From Strix aluco (taxonomy: Eukaryota > Chordata > Aves > Strigiformes > Strigidae): DNA of 64,000 nucleotides. This document shows positions 24,493-36,600 of the stretch, piece after piece (position 1 is the first letter of the stretch; every line of letters starts with the position of its first letter). A program made the translations under genes and the position numbers. Under the pieces are notes generated by a model. It was not told the origin of the DNA. It saw only the letters and a list, made by a program, of their open reading frames with translations, and made no database searches. The stretch lies in the NCBI RefSeq assembly GCF_031877795.1, contig NC_133935.1, forward strand, positions 47,763,330 to 47,827,329, given 5' to 3'.

Positions 24493-27112
24493 GTCTGATT
24501 ACACTACTAGCTAACAAGCTGATTTCACAAAGGAAGAAAACTTTTTGCTTACAAAGAAAAGTGAAAATCATACTTAGGACTCCTCTATGAAGAGCTTGTA
24601 CAACTAGCAAAATCACAATTCCATAATATAAAAAAGAAAGGTAAAGAGGTAACTTTTGCTAAGTGCCCTACCTGGATGAGTAGGAGCAGAAATTAAGTTT
24701 AAAAACAGAGAGGGAAGATGGGGAAGTAGAAAGTAATTAGTAGTCATTTAAGATAATGACAGTCAGAATATGAGCAGGGCAGCCAAACAGTGGGGGGTAA
24801 ACCCACTGCTTATAAAGTTAATAGGTTTTAAAGTGCCAAAGTTACAAAAGCCAATACCTCCCTCACTAAAAAGTCTGTTTACTAGATACATGAATAAGAA
24901 TGAAAACATTAAAAAAAGCAGAAGTGCTCATTTTAAACACATGCTAGCAGACAAGGGAAATTCCAGAGGAAGGCAGAACTGGTAAGAGTATGTCAAAATT
25001 AAATAAGTAAAAATGGAACTCTTGCAATCATAAACTGCTTAGACTAATATCAGTCCTTGACAAGCCTTGTTTAGACAATCATACCAATGGTTTCAAATAC
25101 ACAAGCAGGTTTGTGTTTACTTCCTGGGGTGTATCAAGAATGAAACTTTCCACCAGAGTAAGTTTCTGCTCCATGGTGCAGGAGAAGATGGGGAAGTCAG
25201 CAGCACCGTTGGTTCCCTCAGACTCTGCTCTGCCTGAGAGTGATGTGCAAGCTGATCCCCGCTGAGATCTTGCGGTGTGTTGACTGCAGGTCAGTCACAG
25301 CAGTAATAATAAAAGAAAGGTTTTGTACTTACTGGCTGACCAGCCAAAAAATTTTCCAAGAGGTCCTATAGCTGGAATGGGAACATGGAAAGGAAGCATG
25401 GGTGCTAACAGAGTTTCTCAGGGTCATGGTAAAGCCCACCCATTTCAGTGCTACTGGGCTGCAGTTAAGCAGTGATAATCACATGGGTGAGGAAAGGAAT
25501 GAGCTTCTCTGAGCAAAACCAGTCTGCTTTGGATCATGGGAAGCTTACTTAATCAACTATGTATCTTCCTCCAGATCATCTGTATAACAGCAACCAGCCC
25601 GTTCGCACACTGACTTTGGTAATGATAATTGCCTGTTGCGCATAGGCTTGTATGGCCTTCTGTACACACATAGGCCTTGATACACCCATCTTCATGGCAT
25701 TCGTACCTTCAGCTGTGGGGAGGAGCAGATGGTGACACAAAGAAAAGCAATGACACAAAAGAACAGCTAACAATTAAATGAAGCATTCAAATATTATGTG
25801 TGCCAGTCAACAAAGTCTAATGGAAAAGTAGGTCTCATCAGAGAAACCTGAGATGAGATTACAGGCTTGGCTGTTAGAAGATAATGTCATGGCTGTACTA
25901 ATTTTTTAAGGTGCTTTATTTAGCAGCACATGTTAATGATCAGGAAAAAAAATTACTTTATAATGCAATAAAGCACAGATTCAGTGCGTCAAGAACTGGA
26001 CGAGCAGTTCAAAGTAGTTGTTGGTGAGACAATCATCTTTGAAAACTTACGTTTCCTTTGGGGCTTCTTGGGTTTCCTAAATGGCCTGGAAAGTAAATAC
26101 AAAATCAGTGCTAATCAAGCTTGAAGTGATGTGGCACTGTCAGTGTGATAAACAGTGATAAGAATAAGGTAGCCAGCAAGAACTGTGTGAAAAGCTATCT
26201 CCTGAAAAGTAGGAACATTGTAAAGGATATAAAAGTGATAACTCTTAGGCAATGTAAAGCATATGAGAGTCAAAACCTAACAAGTATCTCAGTATATGAC
26301 TGCAGCAAAAGGGCTGAAGTAATTCCTGGATATGAAATAAGGAAGTAACAAAGAGATGACTTTATCTCAGTGTACAGCATTGATAAAACTGATATTGGAA
26401 TTTGACATGCAGTTTAAAAATAGGGCAGAGAGCAGGAAAGGGCTCACTTTGGTCAGCTCATCAATGCTGTAGCAGGGACAGGCACAAGGAAGGAACTAAT
26501 AGCAGGAATCCAAAGCCAAACACATTCATATTCAAAATGAAACACAAGTTTTAAAGCCAGGACAAACTACCAAGTGAAGCAAACGATTCCTCATCTTCTG
26601 GCAGCTTTGCTTGAAGGTTGATGGGGAGCCTGATGGAGAGCTGTAGTGATAGAAATACTGGTTTCATTTTTTGTCCAGAAAAAAGCTTAAGTACGACTCC
26701 TGCCCCCACGCCTGAAGCAGCTGATACTCCAGAGCAGTGTAAAGGGCTGGAGGGGTTACACCTGTCATTTCAGTTCTGCAGGAAACAAGAAATCTCCTGT
26801 GCTAAGTGAGGAGATGATTAACATGAGCAGTCCCGCCGGGTTCCTGGTTGCCCGATTAGATTAGGATTATGTTTTTGAGAACCACATTGTAACAAGTGAC
26901 AGCAGTGATGTGTTTCTAGGCAAAATCCTCCATCTGCCCGTGAGTGAGAGCACTACACCAAGTTGCTGTTGCATTGTATCCCAGAGGAAGCTGTCTGCCA
27001 GCACTGGGTTAGCTAGCCTGTGGAGAGTAAGAAAAGCGGTGTATATACACTGTGTGCATGTATATATGGAGAGATATATATGTATATGTAATTTTCTATT
27101 ATATGTATATAT
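24493..27112. other. Intergenic, no gene recognised
   Basis: No convincing frame, RNA gene or repeat apart from a TATATG-rich stretch at about 27040-27112 that abuts the following LTR. Confidence 0.6.
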
Positions 27113-27117
27113 GTTGT

Positions 27118-27704
27118 TGTCATGGTTTAACCTGAGCCATGCAGGTTAACCATGCAGCCTCTCGCTCACTCTTCCCCTCTCCCAGTGGGATGGGGAGGAT
27201 ATTTGAAAAAAAGTAAAACTTGTGGGTTGAGATAAGAACAGTTTAATAACTAAAACAGAATAAAATATAATAATAACAATAGTAATAATAATAATAAATA
27301 ATAATAATTTTAATGAAAAGGAAGATAACAAAAAGAGATAAATAAAACCCAAGAAAAGACAAGTGATGCACAATGCAATTGCTTAGCACCCGCTGACCGA
27401 TGCCTGAGCAGTGATCCAGCCCCCAGCCAACTCCCCGCAGTTTATACACTGAGCATGATGTCCTACGGTATGGAATATCCCTTTGGCCAGTTCGGGTCAG
27501 CTGTCCTGGCCGTGCTCCCTCACAGCTTCTTGTGTACCTGCTTGCAGAGAGCATGGGAAACTGAAAAATCCTTGACTTAGGATAAGCACTACTTAGCAAC
27601 AACATCAGTGTGTTATCAACACTATTCTCACAGTAAATCCAAAACACAGCACTGTACCAGCTACTAGAAAGAAAATTCATGCTGTCCCAGCTGCAACCAG
27701 GATA
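27118..27704 (-). mobile_element. Solo LTR of an endogenous retrovirus (family A, copy 1)
   Basis: The 587-bp element starts TGTCATGGTTTAACC on the plus strand and ends CCAGGATA (CA decayed to TA). A perfect 5-bp duplication GTTGT flanks it (27113-27117 and 27705-27709). Orientation is inferred from a TATA box on the minus strand (TATAAA in 27441-27450) and a downstream ATTAAACTG poly(A)-type signal. Internal (AAT)n is expanded at about 27268-27312. No proviral genes lie next to it, so it is a recombination-derived solo LTR. A 172-codon frame across it is not a gene. Confidence 0.9.
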
Positions 27705-27709
27705 GTTGT

Positions 27710-29440
27710 GTATATAAAAAATGAGATTAAGGGTAAGATTAAACTCATTATAGTCATTCAAATAACAACATATGTCTCTTCAAGTGGGAGCCCCTTTAGA
27801 AAGCCATTATTTATATCAAGTGGTTTCTTAGTTAATCAGTAAAAAACATCCCCTGTGGCAGGTTTGCACATCCAGCCAGCAGAAACTTTGCCGCTGTGAA
27901 GCAAGATGTCCTTCAGGGGTGGCCGCTTGGCTGTTTCCCACACCTTCCCAGCTGTGGCAGCATGGTGGCCAGTGGCCTCAGCCCGGCGGGACATGGGGGA
28001 GGCACTTCCCTGGAGTGGGGCAGGGGGTAAGAGGGGTTGCTGTGGGCACCAGCCTGCTCTACTGTGGCTGTCACCTGCATGGGGTGGCACCTGCCCCCTC
28101 CCTCTGCTGGGTGCGTGCCTGAGGCTGCATCCCCACCTGCAGGGGTGGGTTTTACAGACTCTTTGGGCCTGAAACTAAAGCCACAGAGAACAGGTCTGGA
28201 GCCAAGGATAGCAGTCTTTAGTGCTGGAGATATAAAATATGTCATTACCACAATGAAGATGAAGTCACAGCTAGTGGTATGGGACTGTCATGGCTTCCCA
28301 TACCCCTTTTCTCTGTGTTCTGCTTTGGGGTTTATATTTTATTTTTACCCTATAGTAATGGTCCTCATTCCAGTACTACAAAACATCTCTCAACCCAGGT
28401 TGAGGTCTTGGGCCTCAACCCAGTTTGCTCGATACAGCTTTCTGAGGACAAATCATACAAATCTTCAGTGTTTGTTTTTCTGGTAAACTGCTCACTTTGA
28501 AACTTACTTCTGGAGTGAGCCCTTTGACACTTTGTAGGCTCATGGTAACTTCACAGGAAAGGTCTGAGGTGATAAACCTCCAAACAGATTCTTTGTGTCC
28601 CATTCAGTGAGCACTTCTAGAAGACTTGTCTTCCCTAGTCTGTAGATAATCCTGATGGTATTGTACCATTAGGACATATAGTCTGCAGGTGAATTTATAC
28701 AGAAGCTTGAGGTGGCAGTTAGCCATCATTAAACGTTGTTAGACAAACATTAGTAAACTACAGGTTCAGATGTCATTAATCATTAGCATCATTAAACAGC
28801 TGAATGCTTCCTTGTTACATTGTTTAATCATGTGCTTTTCTTTCCCCACACAAAATATTTTTCTGAACGTTATACTTCTGTGTGAGCATAATTCTTCAAG
28901 TTTGCAATGGACACAAGTTTAAAAAGAAAACAAAAAGCAAATGCACAACAGTATTTGCCAGACTTAGGATATATGCAAATATCCCATGAGGAGTTATGAC
29001 ACTAAAAATCTTGGGTTGAAAAGGGATGAATCATCTTAATTTGAGATGATCTGGTGACCTACGAGGTGCCAGGAAACGTGCTGACTCAGGGACTGCTGTA
29101 GGGCTGTGGACAGGACTGGCACAGAGATGGTGGAGCCACGATCAATGCCCTGCGCTTAGCAGGGGGTTTTTACCCCTAAGATCTTTCTTTGTAAAGTGAG
29201 AATTGGAGACTGCTTGTAATTGGGTTACTTGGAGTACACTGTGAAGGAATAATTATATTCTCCTCAACCTGGTGAGTGTTTCACTAAGCCCTGCTAACAT
29301 CCCAAAAGCTTGCTCAGCCAGCTAGGTTGCACTACTTTATCAGTAGATGAGGGGGAACAAGAAGCTCATGTTTTATCCGAAAAGCATGATCATCTCATGT
29401 CCTTCATCTGAAGCTCTACCTGAAGCTATATAAAGGAGTA
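27710..29440. other. Intergenic; GC-rich patch at 27.85-28.18 kb
   Basis: The patch is GC-rich but poor in CpG and carries overlapping open frames on both strands, typical of composition rather than coding. Nothing else was recognised. Confidence 0.5.
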
Positions 29441-29449
29441 AACCAGTTT

Positions 29450-30105
29450 GTGTAAGATGTTAGTGTGGCAGGTGCACCCACCTGATGGAAAGACCGTTGA
29501 GCCACAATATTAGCTAACTCTGATGAAATATAAAATCTTCTGTTGACTCTGGTCTCCAGAAATATAAAAATATCTGCTAGTTCTGGTAAATATCTGCTGT
29601 CTTTGGTCTGACTTGGGTAAGCACAACATCTGCTGATTTTGGTCACAACGAGTTTGCACAACTGGCTATTGTTAGACCCAGACTTTGATTGAAAGCTAAG
29701 ACCCTCAGCCAATGAGGACAAACATGACTGTATCTTTGACCACAGACCAGGTTTGACTAGGGTATAAATGGAGTCCTGCCAGAGGGCAAATTGAGTTGGA
29801 AGTCCTCCTTGGAGCAGTGGGTCTGCAGTTGGGGACTGTCCACTTGGATTGAGATGCCTCCCAAGATAACTCCTTGAGGTTGAGAGCCCTCACGTTGTTG
29901 AGTGAGTGAGTGTGCATTTTGGGTCATAGTTCTAAAGCTTAGAAATTCTTAAGTCGGCTGTGTAGTAGTAGTTCCGTTTGGCAGGCATCCAAACTTGTAG
30001 TTTACTAATTTGTTTGTCTAACAACAACAATTTTGCTAAACAATTTTGATAAGAATAAATCTCATTTTGAGTACCTGCCTCATCTATTTTGAGGGCCTCT
30101 GTGAC
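29450..30105 (+). mobile_element. Probable solo LTR, different family (edges uncertain)
   Basis: LTR-like order on the plus strand: a TGTTAGTGTGGCAGG-type start, GGTATAAATGG TATA box at about 29760, AATAAATCTC poly(A) signal at about 30054, then a short U5-like segment ending ...CTCTGTGACA. I could not find a matching target-site duplication, so both ends are estimates. Confidence 0.45.
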
Positions 30106-32770
30106 AGTTGTATATACTTCAGAAAAAGCAACTAGTAAGACCATAAACAGTGGTTCTCCTGTGAACTACATTTTTTTATATGAGTGAATCCATGGGTAGG
30201 GATTCTCTGCAGTCTTTTTGTAGTTTTGTTGTTCCCTTGTGGAGACACTGATGGCTACGAGACATATTGCACTGTTCATTGAAAAAAAACCAAACAAACA
30301 AAACACAGATTTATTAACAGATTTCTAGCAAACAACATGTTTTGCCAACTAGAATGGCCAAGATCCAGAAAAAAAAAAAAAACAAACCCTCTGGGGGAAA
30401 TCCATTTTTCCAAGTCCTCTTTACAAGCACTTTGATTCAAAATACCATTGCATCCTTGGTTAATACATTTTGTCCATGAGAACAGGGGTGGGAGCTTGGT
30501 AACGTTTACTAAACAGTACTTACTACAAATAAAAACATGAAGAAGTGAAGGAAGGTGTGTGGGACCAGAAGGACGTTTTCTCTGCTGCCAGTCTCTGTCT
30601 CCAGCAACGAAAGAAGCCCTGCTCAAGCAGGAGGAGGCAGGATGAGTGAGTCAGCTTTTCCACTCCCCAACCCACAATGCTTGGTGGGAGTCCCATTTGC
30701 TCAGTTCAAGAAGTATTGCAGGCATGGAAGGACGGTTTGTTTGCTGCAAGTTTGAGGGATGTGGAGCATGTGTTATTCACTTTGAACTATATGCTACTTC
30801 TTCAGAATGAAAGTTCCTGTCAGGATCACATTCAAATCCTGAATTTTCTCACAGAGTAGCTTTTGCTGACTGAACAGAACTAGCTGCTTAATAGCTTCAC
30901 CTGTCAAGGCAGAGAAATCATGGCTAGCATGATTAATACTAATAAAACTTTATTTTATTCTTGATGTTTTGTAATCAAGCTGGTTTCAACATGTTAATTT
31001 AAAATATGCGTGCCAGTTCAAACAAAAGCTGAAGAGAGCCTTTAGCAACTAACGATGCCTGAACTTGGTTTTTTGTCGGCTGTTCTGTGCTTTCTTGTAC
31101 CATGTAACAGCAAAGGTTAGTTTAAATGGTGGCACTTTCTCATCTGCCTTGTCCTTACCGCACAAGGACAACTGCAAGGGCAATGTTGTGAATCTCCAGG
31201 GGCAACATGCATAAGGCTAGGTTCAGTCATCTTCACCTTTCAGGTGGTGAAAGCATGATAGGAGTTTTAAAATGCCATATAGCAGGCACCTCTGAGCTCT
31301 CAGCTCTGTCAACTCTCACTTCTTGACTCCTGAGCAACTCAGATGTGCAGCAGTGACTGAAGTAATGATACGAACTCTGAAGCTTCAGGAGATTCAGCCT
31401 CTAAGTGAGTTAAGAAATGTCCACTACGTTCAGGTCAGCTCCCAATTGTCCACGTCAATTCTCTTTACTTCAGGTTCATTCTTCCTTCGAGGCATTTAGC
31501 ACTGGCCAGTTTCCAGGAGAGATGCTGAGACTTCTGCTCTGATTTGATGGTATATTTGACGGTTTGTAGAAAAGCTGATGTCGCTACATGCCTTTGACAA
31601 AGAAACAATACATGCCTCAGGAATGTAGAGAAGGAAAACACATTGCTGGGCCAGAAGAATTACAGGTAACAAGCTAGTGCCTTGTTACCAGCTCAGGGTC
31701 CATTCTGGCGTATCCCTACTTCATTTTCGTACAGAACAGCTGTTGCTACTGTTAAAGGAAGAGACAGGAGGAGTTGAAGAATGATCCTATTTCAATGGAG
31801 GTGTTCTAGAAAAAGGTCTGAAGTTATAGGTGATGGCGAGTTTTCCACTTCTCCTTCCACTGAGCTGTAATTGTGAATTCTCCAAGGAAATGTGAGCAAT
31901 TTCTTGTTTTTCCCCACAGTCTGTTAACATCATAAAGGAAGACATGAAGGAAATAATCTGTCAGTATAAACAGCTTTTTTAAGAGGTGAAGGCAGAAATT
32001 ACCTGTGTCTCTGAATTGACTCATTCCATGAGGAAACATAAAACAATTGCTTATGTACTTCAACACAGTGACAGTCTCTCCGATGCTACAAATATTCTAT
32101 AATTCACTCACTCTCCACACTTTTCTATGCATTGTTCTGTGCATGACAGTTTTCTTTGACCAAAGGTGGAATAGACCTTCCCGTCTTCAATGCAGCAATG
32201 TCTGTACCTACAGTGTGAGAGCTTTGGGAAGCAGCACTGCAGAGGAGGTGCTGCTGGTGGAGGTCAAGGGTCTGAGCAGATTAGGAACGAGAGCTGTAAG
32301 ATAGGGCTCGCAAAACTGGAAAGTTTGTGATTTTGGCAGAGCAACAACAGGAAAAAATAGTCTCATGGAGCTTTTCAGGAAATGGCCTTTATTTTGTAAA
32401 AACAAAGTTAACTAGTCTCTAAAGGTTAATACTGAAAAGAGGACGACTGATTCTTAGGTGATGCATTTCATTAAACATTCCCTGGCTGTTTGTCATCTTT
32501 GATCTATGCTTCTGTACGAAATACGGGAACTTCACCAGCACATAAAATGAGCAGACATCACTGAAGTGTGGTGAAATGAAGCTACAGTACAACCTCCAGT
32601 GCAGAAAAGTTGAGGAGAAAGAAATGAACAACACTCTAAACTTTTAGCTCACCAGAACACTTATGAATGAAACAGACTGTAGTAACCCAGCATGCAAGTC
32701 ATCTAGAAGATAGTGCTAACCTCTATTCTTTTCACTAAACTCCATAGGAACTTTCACTGCAACAACACAT
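30106..32770. other. Intergenic, nothing recognised
   Basis: Unique-looking AT-rich DNA with short random frames only. An A-run at about 30370-30382 is the only low-complexity feature noted. Confidence 0.6.
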
Positions 32771-32775
32771 ATATG

Positions 32776-33646
32776 TGAAGTGCTAAGTCTTGGACAATAG
32801 GCCCAAGCCAGAGTTGACCTACAGATGAATCCTGTATATTTTATAACTGATAACCATTGTGCTAGTAGGTATTGTACTAAGTTATAACAAACCACCTATT
32901 CTGATGTAAAAAGTGGAAGTATTGAAGCCTGAACAACAGGCCCTGAGCTGAAGCTGCTGACTCAGAATGTAGTCGTTAGCGAAATAGGTATGGAAGATGT
33001 AGCTTAAACATCATAAAACATGTCTATCCTGAATATATCTTTATCTTTCTTTGTGTGTGGGCAAGATAACAGGGCCACATAGACAGTTGTCTGGCCTTGT
33101 GACCTGATGTGTGACCTTGCTCATAAATCAACTAGATAAGCAGGAAACTCCCTTAGCTTCTCCCGTGAGCTCTGGCCAGGCTCTGGAGGAATCTAATGTG
33201 AGATTGAAACCAGATATTTCCGCTTAAAACAAAGGTGCCAGTTATTCTGGCTTGCTGGTTTTTGGGTATATAAGGCTGGACCCGCTCACAGTGACTTTGG
33301 ATGCCTCACCTACGGGTGGACGCACCGCATAGGATTTCCCACTTGCTGGGACAGGCTCTCCAAATCCTCGCTGTAACCGGGGCTCCCCAGCGTCTGCGGA
33401 TCTGGATGATGGTAACGTATGCAAGTGGTGATGTATCTTTCTTAATCACTATTCTCTCAGGTAGTAATGATTTGATGCATTACCCTGTATTTTCCTATTT
33501 GTTTGCTTTAAGTGCACTATTCTGTCTTTTCTTACTGCATGTTTTCTGTATTACTCTGTTACATTATTTAGTTATGCCTAGTAAAATACGCCTACTCTTT
33601 TCACTCTGGTGTCTGAGTTTAATTGGTATCCTTAATCAGCAAAACA
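32776..33646 (+). mobile_element. Solo LTR of an endogenous retrovirus (family B)
   Basis: An 871-bp element beginning TGAAGTGCTAAG and ending AGCAAAACA, flanked by the perfect 5-bp duplication ATATG (32771-32775 and 33647-33651). A TATA box (GGTATATAAGGC) lies at about 33265-33275 on the plus strand, giving sense orientation. U3 carries two diverged copies of an AACA(A/G)GGCCC-type segment at about 32776 and 32920. A 5-bp duplication with TG...CA ends fits an ERVL- or ERV1-like element; I do not assign a subfamily. No internal proviral genes are adjacent. Confidence 0.9.
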
Positions 33647-33651
33647 ATATG

Positions 33652-36600
33652 TCATAGTATCAGACATGTCCCTATAAATAGCAGAATAAATTCAGCATTG
33701 AGGAAAGAGGCTATCAAGGAACTATACAAAATCTCTTGATTTTGTATCATGTTTAGCTGGGTCCTCACATCAGTACAGCCAAATTGTCCCAGGTTACACC
33801 CACCTGCCAGGTTACACCTCCTGCCTACTCCTTCTGTGTAAATTACACAAGAGAGTTCTTGGTTATGGGAGGCTATTCCATGTAATACAGTGCTTGTCTG
33901 TGCAAATTGGGGTGTATTCAGGTAGCCAACTTTGGGCTTCTACTTTCGGGTGCCACAGGACCTGAGACAAAACCTATTTGCAACAACTAGAAGAGTTCAG
34001 ATAATTCACAGAAGCAAATTAAAATTCTCGAGGATCAGGAAGGTAGGAGGATTTCCCTCCTCCTCTTCCCATTGAATACTTTGGTATTATAGAACCAGAA
34101 GACTGTAAGATGGGCAGAGTGATTTCTCTCCCCGGTCCTGCCAGTTCAGCCTGATAGGAGAAGTCAACCCAGACCTCCTGTCCCAGTCCTAGCTTGGGAG
34201 TTGCTGTAATACTTTCAAACAGTCCTCTCATCAAGCAGAATTAAATGGCAAGTCCCTCAGGACAAGAAGCACACAGACCTGTAGCAATAATGGAAATATG
34301 GCTTAAATTCTTCCAGTGGTGTTACTGCAACATTAATACTATAGTAGAACTCCGCTGAGGCAAACCACTTTGGAAATCCTACTGTATTAGTAGTTATGTT
34401 CTTACCAGGAAATCACTTCTGCTCCCATCAAAGGCCTGCAAGTTGTTTGGGGTCTGAACCTTCAGGCTGCTTATGTATTTTTGTGTCCAAATAAATTTTA
34501 AATGTATTAATATCTTCAGATGAAGAAACTATGTGTATCAAATGGCAAATTCAAGGCAAACAAATGCTTCCCTTCATAGTAAGATGTGCTTCTATCAACA
34601 GACACCAGCTGATAACTCTCTTCTTTTTAAAAGAAAAATATTTTGCTTTCTTTCATGCAAAATGGAGGACAGGATGAGCTAAGGTAGCAGGACAGAGTAC
34701 ATTTGCATAGCTGTATGAAAATAACAAGCTGATTGAAAAACCACACAAGATTTGTGAAATGCTAAGGATAGGTCCTAGATTGCCGCTTATCGTTAAATTT
34801 ACTTTGCTGAGCCTGAAAATAAGTGCCAGGGTAGGGAGGATATGAACTGATGGCAGTAATAATCCAATCATCTTGAATTAGTTACTTTATGTTTGAAGAT
34901 TAAGCACAATTCATCAAAGATAAAACCATTTAACTCAATCCTGCAACCGTGCATGCACTTAGTGAACTTTACTGGCATGAGCAGGGCCCATCTGCTACAG
35001 CAGAGGAGCAAAGCTGTTCAGAGTCAGCTTAAACAACAATAACACACCCCTCGATTACTAACACTTCAGTGAGACTACTCTTGTGTTTAAAATTAACTGT
35101 GGGCTTGAACATTTTGCTGGCTAGTATCTCACTGCTCTCCACTCAGCGGGGTCAAACAGTGATGAAGTAGAGCTGTGCTGGAATGCCTGATGCCACCAAC
35201 CTTAGCAAAACTACAACAGTGTTATCAACTGCAAAGACGGTACAAACACTGTGCTGAAAACTTCAATCAACCTGTGACACTTCAAATTAAGACTGCTTTA
35301 GCACAGTAGAGATAATATTGCTGTCATTGTCACAAGAAGTCTTTACAAAAATTACTAAGTGGACCATTTCTTACTAAAACCAAAACAACGTAAGTGCAGG
35401 TGGTTTGGTAAAGCTAATTTACTTTTCTACTTTTCATCTTTTCTATCTGAAAAAAAAGGGGAAGTAACCTATTCTAGGTGATCTTAGGTAGAGAAATAAA
35501 ACTTCCTGGGGCAGATATGTCTCAATTGTGTCCTGATATATGTCACACAGGACTGATGCTTCGATTCTGAGGAAGACGCTGAGCTGATTTTTTTAGGATT
35601 GCCTTCAAATCTAAAGGTATCTCTTTGCATAAAATCTTGCACAGACGAGGGTACCTTAGCACTCCTCAGCATCCTTAATTCAGAAGTGGAGCTCAGCTTT
35701 TTGCAACTTTCAGCCCTAGCTTTTGTTGCCTTACATTTCACTTTTCCCTAAACCTGGATGGGAAGGGAGACATTGTAGGCCCCAGAGGACATCAGATAGT
35801 ATTTTTACATAACTATTTTCACTAGCAAAAAAAAATAATTGCACAAAACAGATCAGTCCTATGCCATACACAGAAGAGTAGACACCAACTTTGTATCCAT
35901 CTGCTGCTATGAAAAGAATCACTGTTCTGTGGTTCCTCTAATTCACATTCATGAGGATCAGAGAGTAGCTGCGGACTCCAGTCCAGGAGCTGGAGCAGTA
36001 ACACAGAGAAAGAGATAAAGGAAACTGGAATGAAGAGAACTGGATTCTTCTGATAATGGCAGAAAATAAAGAGGAGAGGATATTTAACAATTAAAAAAAT
36101 CCTTTAATAATTACATTTGCAAATAGCTAGGGTCAACAACCCCAAAATGGCATATGTGCAAGTGGTATTTTTGGACTTGCAAATACCATGAAGACATGGG
36201 CATAGACTGATACATATACATTACCAACACAATCCTTTTCCTCTTATCTTCTAGCTTAAATACCATACTGCTGTATGCAAGTGCATACAGACATCATTCA
36301 AGGGAATTTAAGTGGTATCACAGCTTTAACAGTAATTTTCAATAACTTCATTTAAATCTTTAAAAATTCTTTTGGGCTTGCATTTTTAATGTTTGCTTCT
36401 TGGACAAAAAGTATGAGTAACCTTTAAACAAAATGTTACCCTAGTAACAGTGTGAAGAAAATTGTTAATCTAAAATGTACAGTCCCTTTCATATAAAACA
36501 AATTATTTTTAAAAAGCTTTTAAAGAAGTTGGATTTTAACTTCAGCAAAGAGAACGCTCTGGACAGTTCTAATTTTTGAAAATTAGAGGTGTCGAAAAGC

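Noticed and set aside
27243..27761. 172-codon minus-strand frame
   Set aside because: It lies almost entirely inside the solo LTR and includes AT-rich microsatellite; no retroviral gene is encoded.
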